A DNA stretch of 64,000 nt. Source: DMER64 sp049652385. Lineage in GTDB: Bacteria > Bacteroidota > Bacteroidia > Bacteroidales > UBA932. Made by a program: the position numbers and the translations under genes. The DNA is taken from assembly GCA_049652385.1 (NCBI GenBank), contig JBASDX010000005.1, positions 1 through 64,000 of the forward strand, in the 5' to 3' direction. The notes under the pieces are model-generated. The model made no database searches and was not told the origin of the DNA. It saw only the letters and a list, made by a program, of their open reading frames with translations. How positions within the stretch are numbered: the stretch's first letter is position 1; each line of letters begins with the position of its first letter. Positions 59,621 to 64,000 of the stretch are shown piece by piece.

Positions 59621-62587
59621 ATGATACGGTTTTTGCGCGCTTTTTATTTCTTTGGGCTGCTTTCCTGCTTTTCTGTACTGTATGCTCAGGAAGCCTCCCC
59701 GGACCATCACCGGCAGTTTCAAACAGCTATAAACTTGTACGAACAAGGACAATATTGGAGCGCCTACCAAATGTTCAACAGTATTGACAAAGACGCAACG
59801 CCTTCTTATGCACCTGGGATAGCTTCTTATACATTGCTTTGTGAAATAGCCCTGGATGATCCCGCTGTAGAGAGTAAATCTCTTCGTTGGGAGCAAGAAT
59901 ATCCGGCGGCTCCGTTGAAACACCGGGTATATTTTGCCCTGGGCAGTTATTATTCCAACAAAGGCCGGTTCAAAGAAGCCCTCGGGGCGTTGGAAAAAAT
60001 AAAGCCCAGAAGGCTTCCGGCCTCAGAAAGTGCGGCACTTCTTTTCCGCAAAGGATACGCGGCCATGCAAACAGGAGAAATCCAGAAAGCCGTGAAATGG
60101 TTTGAAGAAACAGAGTTCTCTACAGGAAAAGAATCGTACAAATGGAGTGCTTTATATTACCGGGCTTACCTGCATTATGCGGACGGAGATTTTCGTGAAG
60201 CCATTCCCCTGCTGGAGAGGTTGACTGCTATTCCTCAATACAAAGAATTATCCACGACGTATTTGCTGCAATCTCTTTTATACCTGAATGAATACGAAGA
60301 GGTCATCCAAAAGGGTGTTCCTCTGTACGAACATGCAGACCAGGCGTTACGCATGACCCTGGCCAAAACGTTATCCGAAGCCTTTTTTGCTTTGAACAGA
60401 GCCAAAGAGGCCCGTACCTTTTTTGATGATTACCTGCAGGAAACACCATCCTTAACCCTTACGGACAGGTATTACTCAGGTATCTTGTTTTTTAAACTGG
60501 AAGAATACGAACGGGCGGCAGAACAACTGGCCATTGTAGGTGAACGGACAGACAGTCTGGGGCAAAACGCCCTGTACCACCTGGGAGAAGCTTACATTAA
60601 ACTCAAAAACAAAATAAGCGCGCTGGATGCTTTTAAGAAAGCAAGTGTCCTGCCTTTCGATCCGGCTCTTAAGGAAGATGCTTTCTTCAATTATGCCAAG
60701 CTGTCTTTTGATTTGAACCGGGACATCCAGGTGTTGTCCGCATATCGTAAAGAATACCCTCTTTCTCCAAAATTGGATGAAATCCAAAATTATATGGCAG
60801 CCAGTCATTTCATGAACCAAGATTATGCAATGGCTGTTGAATCCCTCCTTGAATTAAAAAACCCCACAGCAGAAAATAAAGCCGACCTTAAAAAAGCTGC
60901 CTATTTACGAGGTATTCAGCTGTACGAAACAGGTTCTTTCAGAGAGGCGGAAAGATACTTTACCCTGGCTGCAGAACCCTATTGGGTAGCCGAATGCCAG
61001 TACAGAAGCAACCAATACAAAAGCGCCATCAATACCTGGAACAAATTTATCAGAGAAAGCGGAGCCTATGCTCATCCGGAAAAATACAGGACAACCCATT
61101 ACAACATAGCATACGCCTACTTCAAACAAAAAGAATACAAACGAGCCGAAGAATGGTTTCAGAGGTACCTGAAGTTGGGTAAGGGAGACAAGCGGCTGAT
61201 TGCCGATACCTACCTGAGGCTGGGTGATTGTGCTTTCGCACAGTACGCGCATCAACAAGCCTTGACGGAATACCAGAATGCCCTGGACCATCACACGGTG
61301 TCTCCCGATTACGCGCTCTACCAAATGGCTATGGCACAAGGTGTATTAAACAAAGACCCGGAAAAAATCAAGACACTGGATAAATTGATGACAGATTATC
61401 CGGGTTCGGGGTTCTTTTCGTCTGCGCTTTTTGAACAGGGACGAACATTCGTGCAAACGAACCAATACGAAAGAGCAGAGGACCGTTTTTCAACCATCCT
61501 GTCGTTTGCACAACACGGAGCCTTCCATGCCAAAGCCCTGGTGGAACTTGGACTCATCCGCATCAATACGCAACATCCCGATCAGGCCCTGGAGTATTAC
61601 AAAGAAGTACTGCAACGTTTCCCCGGATCGCCCGATGCGGAAAACGCATTGGCCGGTATTGAGAACGTGTATATGGCACGCAACGACTCCAAAGGATTTT
61701 TTGATTACCTGGAAAGCCTCGGCATTGATTCGGGCAAAAGTCCGGGTGAAAAAGAAATGCTCATCTTTTCTTCTGCCGAACAATTGTACCTGAACCATTC
61801 TTACGCAGCCGCCGTAACAGCGCTCAACCAATTTAACAAAGATTTCCCGGAAAGTACAAAAAGAGCTGCAGCCCATTTCTATTTGGGCGAATGTTATTTG
61901 CAGCTGGATAAATTGCAACCGGCTGCTGATGCCTATCTGGTCGTCATGCAAAGTCCGTCGGGCTCTTATACAGAACTGGCCACCAAACATTACGCAGCCA
62001 TTCAATACCGTCTGGAACAATACAGCAACGCCGTTGATGCTTATATGAGCCTGAGCGACATTGCCCAAATTGAAAACAACAGGCTGGAAGCCTTTAAAGG
62101 CCTTATGTGGTCTTTTTATAAAAACAAACAATACAGAAACGCCCTTGTACAGTCAGAGAAAGTATTGGACAATCCATCATTCGATAAGGCTGTCCGTAAA
62201 GAGGCTGTATACGTAAAAGCCAAAAGCCACCTGGCACTGGGTGAAAGGACGGAAGCCAAGCCGCTGTTGGAAGAGCTCTCACAGGAGAGCCATACGCCTT
62301 TTGGAGCCGAAGCTTTTTTCCTGCTGTGCAAAGAGGCTTTTGATACGGGCGATTTTGATAAAGCAGAAACGATGATTTACAATTTTGCCGATACAGATAC
62401 TCCGCAACAATATTGGATAGCCCGTGCCTTTGTATTACTGGGAGATATTTTTGCGGAACGCGGTGAATGGGTACAGGCAAAAGCTACCTATGAAAGTATC
62501 CAAAAAGGATATAAGCCGGAGAAACCCGACGATTTGGCGCAAATGGTTTTGGTCCGGCTGCAAAAATGTGAGGAGGAACTGCCATGA
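59621..62587 (+). CDS. Large periplasmic TPR protein
   Basis: A 988-aa protein with a signal peptide (about residues 1-22, ending VLYA-Q) and then tetratricopeptide repeats nearly to the end, probably more than twenty (for example ALYHLGEAYIKLKNKISALDAF, ALVELGLIRINTQHPDQALEYYKEVL split by repeats). It has no enzyme motif. Such superhelical scaffolds bind other proteins. The last codons overlap the start of an outer-membrane barrel gene (ATGA), so a periplasmic scaffold for that barrel is likely. Confidence 0.85.
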   Translation: MIRFLRAFYFFGLLSCFSVLYAQEASPDHHRQFQTAINLYEQGQYWSAYQMFNSIDKDATPSYAPGIASYTLLCEIALDDPAVESKSLRWEQEYPAAPLKHRVYFALGSYYSNKGRFKEALGALEKIKPRRLPASESAALLFRKGYAAMQTGEIQKAVKWFEETEFSTGKESYKWSALYYRAYLHYADGDFREAIPLLERLTAIPQYKELSTTYLLQSLLYLNEYEEVIQKGVPLYEHADQALRMTLAKTLSEAFFALNRAKEARTFFDDYLQETPSLTLTDRYYSGILFFKLEEYERAAEQLAIVGERTDSLGQNALYHLGEAYIKLKNKISALDAFKKASVLPFDPALKEDAFFNYAKLSFDLNRDIQVLSAYRKEYPLSPKLDEIQNYMAASHFMNQDYAMAVESLLELKNPTAENKADLKKAAYLRGIQLYETGSFREAERYFTLAAEPYWVAECQYRSNQYKSAINTWNKFIRESGAYAHPEKYRTTHYNIAYAYFKQKEYKRAEEWFQRYLKLGKGDKRLIADTYLRLGDCAFAQYAHQQALTEYQNALDHHTVSPDYALYQMAMAQGVLNKDPEKIKTLDKLMTDYPGSGFFSSALFEQGRTFVQTNQYERAEDRFSTILSFAQHGAFHAKALVELGLIRINTQHPDQALEYYKEVLQRFPGSPDAENALAGIENVYMARNDSKGFFDYLESLGIDSGKSPGEKEMLIFSSAEQLYLNHSYAAAVTALNQFNKDFPESTKRAAAHFYLGECYLQLDKLQPAADAYLVVMQSPSGSYTELATKHYAAIQYRLEQYSNAVDAYMSLSDIAQIENNRLEAFKGLMWSFYKNKQYRNALVQSEKVLDNPSFDKAVRKEAVYVKAKSHLALGERTEAKPLLEELSQESHTPFGAEAFFLLCKEAFDTGDFDKAETMIYNFADTDTPQQYWIARAFVLLGDIFAERGEWVQAKATYESIQKGYKPEKPDDLAQMVLVRLQKCEEELP

Positions 62588-64000
62588 GAAAAATGTTATG
62601 CATACTTTTTTCCCTGACAACCGGCTTGCTGACGGCACAGGAACAAATACATCCTGTCATACAAGTTGAGCGGCTGTACGATGCTGAACTTATAGAAGTG
62701 AGCAAGCCAGCTTTAGACACGTACGTCCCCGATTCTCTTCGTACTTTTCACACCCTTTTTGAATACCGGATTTTTGACAAACCGCTTCTCAATTTGTATG
62801 ATTTTGCTCCTCTGCCGCCTGCCCTGATACGACCTTCTTCCGATCCCAATACGTATTACGGATACGTAAATCTGGGTGTGGGATACCCCTGGATACCCGG
62901 GTCCGGCATTTTCTTGCATGCCCCTCTCCCCTCCGGTTGGTACGCAGGCCTGCAAGCAAACCATAAATCCTTGCTCAACAAAGATATTCGCTCCGTTACC
63001 AACGGTACCCTCACCCTGGAGCACAGGGGTAAAAACAACACGTTCAGGCTGTACGCCCCGGCAGAAATATTATACCATACCTTCGTGGGAGTAGGAAATG
63101 GCTTGTACTACAAAGCGGGAGGCGGTCTGGAAACATTTTCCCATAAAAACGCTCCCGGCGATTGGCATTATTACTGGAAATCTGAATACCTGCATGGGAT
63201 AAACAACGTAACAGGCACCCTGGAAAGCATCCCGGCGGTACGAGAGAACGTACTCGACATAGAAGCTCTGGGAGGATACAATCTTTCTGAAAAATTTCGT
63301 ATAAACATAGGTGCTGCAGCACAATTTTCCAGCGACAGATGGGCTCCGGACAGTACATCTGTATCCGGTGCCGTTTCTCATCTTTTCCCACACGTTGTAT
63401 TGAACGGCAAGCGATACAAAATAGCAGCCGGTGTCAAAATCGGATATCTTCTACGACCCGACAACCATAAATTGGGCATCTTTCCATGGTTTGACACCTA
63501 TCTGGTTCTGGCGGACGACTGGTTTACCGTCTTTGCAAAAGTAGACGGATATCACGCATTGAATACCTTCCAGGACAGAATCAGGGAAAACCCCTGGGTA
63601 ACGGCAAACGAATTGTTCGACATGTATGTACCCTGGGATGTGAAAGCAGGCTTTATCGGAACGGTTGCAGATCGTTTCCAGTACAAAATCTATGGTGCCT
63701 ACCGGTATGCAAAAAATAACGTGTATTATGGGGCACAATCTTCTCCTACTGCCTTTTCCGGCATTTACAACATAGTATACGCAGATGAGACCAGGTATTC
63801 AGCCGTTGCCTTGCTGTCTTTCCATTCACAGAGGTTCATGGCGAGTGTTTCCGGAAGTTGGCACAAATACGCACTCAACACCGGCAATCCGCCATGGCAC
63901 AAACCCGAATGGGAAGTTGACGGATTCGTGCGATTCAACGTAAGGGAGCGCATAATCATCTCGTCCCATATCCATTGGCAAGCCTCCTGTTATGCTCCCG
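62584..64000 (+). CDS. Outer-membrane beta-barrel protein, 3' end beyond window
   Basis: An open frame from the ATG at 62584 to the window end (472 codons, no stop). A signal peptide (MRKMLCILFSLTTGLLTAQ) is followed by a ~50-residue periplasmic-looking segment, then many alternating beta-strand stretches (YYGYVNLGVGYPW, WYAGLQANHKS, FRLYAPAEILYHTFVGVGNG) typical of a barrel. I see no plug domain or TonB box in the visible part, so it is barrel-like and not a full TonB receptor. It is paired with the large TPR protein by an ATGA overlap. Confidence 0.78.
   Translation, partial: MRKMLCILFSLTTGLLTAQEQIHPVIQVERLYDAELIEVSKPALDTYVPDSLRTFHTLFEYRIFDKPLLNLYDFAPLPPALIRPSSDPNTYYGYVNLGVGYPWIPGSGIFLHAPLPSGWYAGLQANHKSLLNKDIRSVTNGTLTLEHRGKNNTFRLYAPAEILYHTFVGVGNGLYYKAGGGLETFSHKNAPGDWHYYWKSEYLHGINNVTGTLESIPAVRENVLDIEALGGYNLSEKFRINIGAAAQFSSDRWAPDSTSVSGAVSHLFPHVVLNGKRYKIAAGVKIGYLLRPDNHKLGIFPWFDTYLVLADDWFTVFAKVDGYHALNTFQDRIRENPWVTANELFDMYVPWDVKAGFIGTVADRFQYKIYGAYRYAKNNVYYGAQSSPTAFSGIYNIVYADETRYSAVALLSFHSQRFMASVSGSWHKYALNTGNPPWHKPEWEVDGFVRFNVRERIIISSHIHWQASCYAP

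Noticed and set aside
1..64000. CRISPR arrays, insertion sequences, integrases, prophage genes
   Set aside because: I saw no regularly spaced repeats, transposase genes or phage modules. The one tyrosine recombinase has the features of a housekeeping Xer protein and sits in a ftsE-nth unit.

Overview
ORGANISM. The window looks like the chromosome of an anaerobic Bacteroidota, most likely order Bacteroidales. Nearly every gap at the head of a transcription unit carries the phylum's -7 promoter element TAnnTTTG, several with TTTG 19-21 bp upstream, and Shine-Dalgarno motifs are generally absent. The gene content fits: a ~286-aa housekeeping sigma factor, DUF4301, DUF2764, a lamin-tail/OadG fusion, PdxB, and surface beta-barrel proteins with carboxypeptidase-regulatory-like N-termini. 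I cannot assign a genus. Gene density is very high (63 protein genes and one tRNA), and six of seven tail-to-tail gene pairs overlap. I saw no insertion sequence, prophage, CRISPR array or integrative element. LAYOUT. 1-214: two divergent promoters; the leftward one resembles an rRNA-operon leader whose 16S gene would lie outside the window. 215-3239 (+): polyprenyl-phosphate mannosyltransferase, dihydroorotase, EamA exporter. 12991-3209 (-): htrA, rpoD, Na+/alanine symporter, argS, an acidic-tailed small protein, a CBS-containing ClC channel, tex. 13050-13841 (+): dapF. 18009-13819 (-): DUF349 protein, yidC, yggS. 18095-18781 (+): trmD. 22814-18773 (-): lysA, threonylcarbamoyl-AMP synthase, ffh, folD. 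23276-22902 (-): two unannotated, mutually similar 44- and 48-residue membrane peptides with their own promoter and terminator. 27262-23370 (-): recF, a DciA-like gene, pdxB, DUF4301. 27333-28763 (+): TPR membrane protein and yebC. 30661-28772 (-): LTA-synthase-like sulfatase-fold enzyme. 30763-35291 (+): methylmalonyl-CoA epimerase and the Na+-pumping methylmalonyl-CoA decarboxylase (A, G, C, B). 35312-42553 (+): a V/A-type ATPase operon (E, DUF2764, A, B, D, I, K), then glmM, rpmE2 and an MnmC-like methyltransferase. 46454-45074 (-): DUF177, rpmF, tRNA-Arg(CCT), rubrerythrin. 46547-47782 (+): a GMP synthase that has lost the catalytic core of its glutaminase domain. 48883-47766 (-): DNA-glycosylase-like and macro-domain genes. 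48940-51992 (+): two ATP-grasp ligases, a GNAT and an NAD(P)H-dependent FMN reductase. 57160-51958 (-): ABC ATPase, permease, GntR regulator, outer-membrane beta-barrel protein, patatin, headed by a palindromic operator. 57278-64000 (+): ftsE, nth, xer recombinase, a 988-aa TPR protein and an outer-membrane beta-barrel protein cut by the window end. HOW THE GENES WORK TOGETHER. The best functional story is a sodium circuit. Methylmalonyl-CoA decarboxylase makes propionyl-CoA while exporting Na+, and the adjacent V/A-ATPase has the Na+-ligand pattern in its K subunit, so the two could exchange Na+ motive force and ATP; a Na+/alanine symporter lies elsewhere in the window. The most novel candidates are the paired small membrane peptides, the glutaminase-less GMP synthase, the dual ATP-grasp/GNAT/FMN operon, the GntR-controlled ABC/outer-membrane/patatin operon, and the TPR-beta-barrel pair at the right edge.
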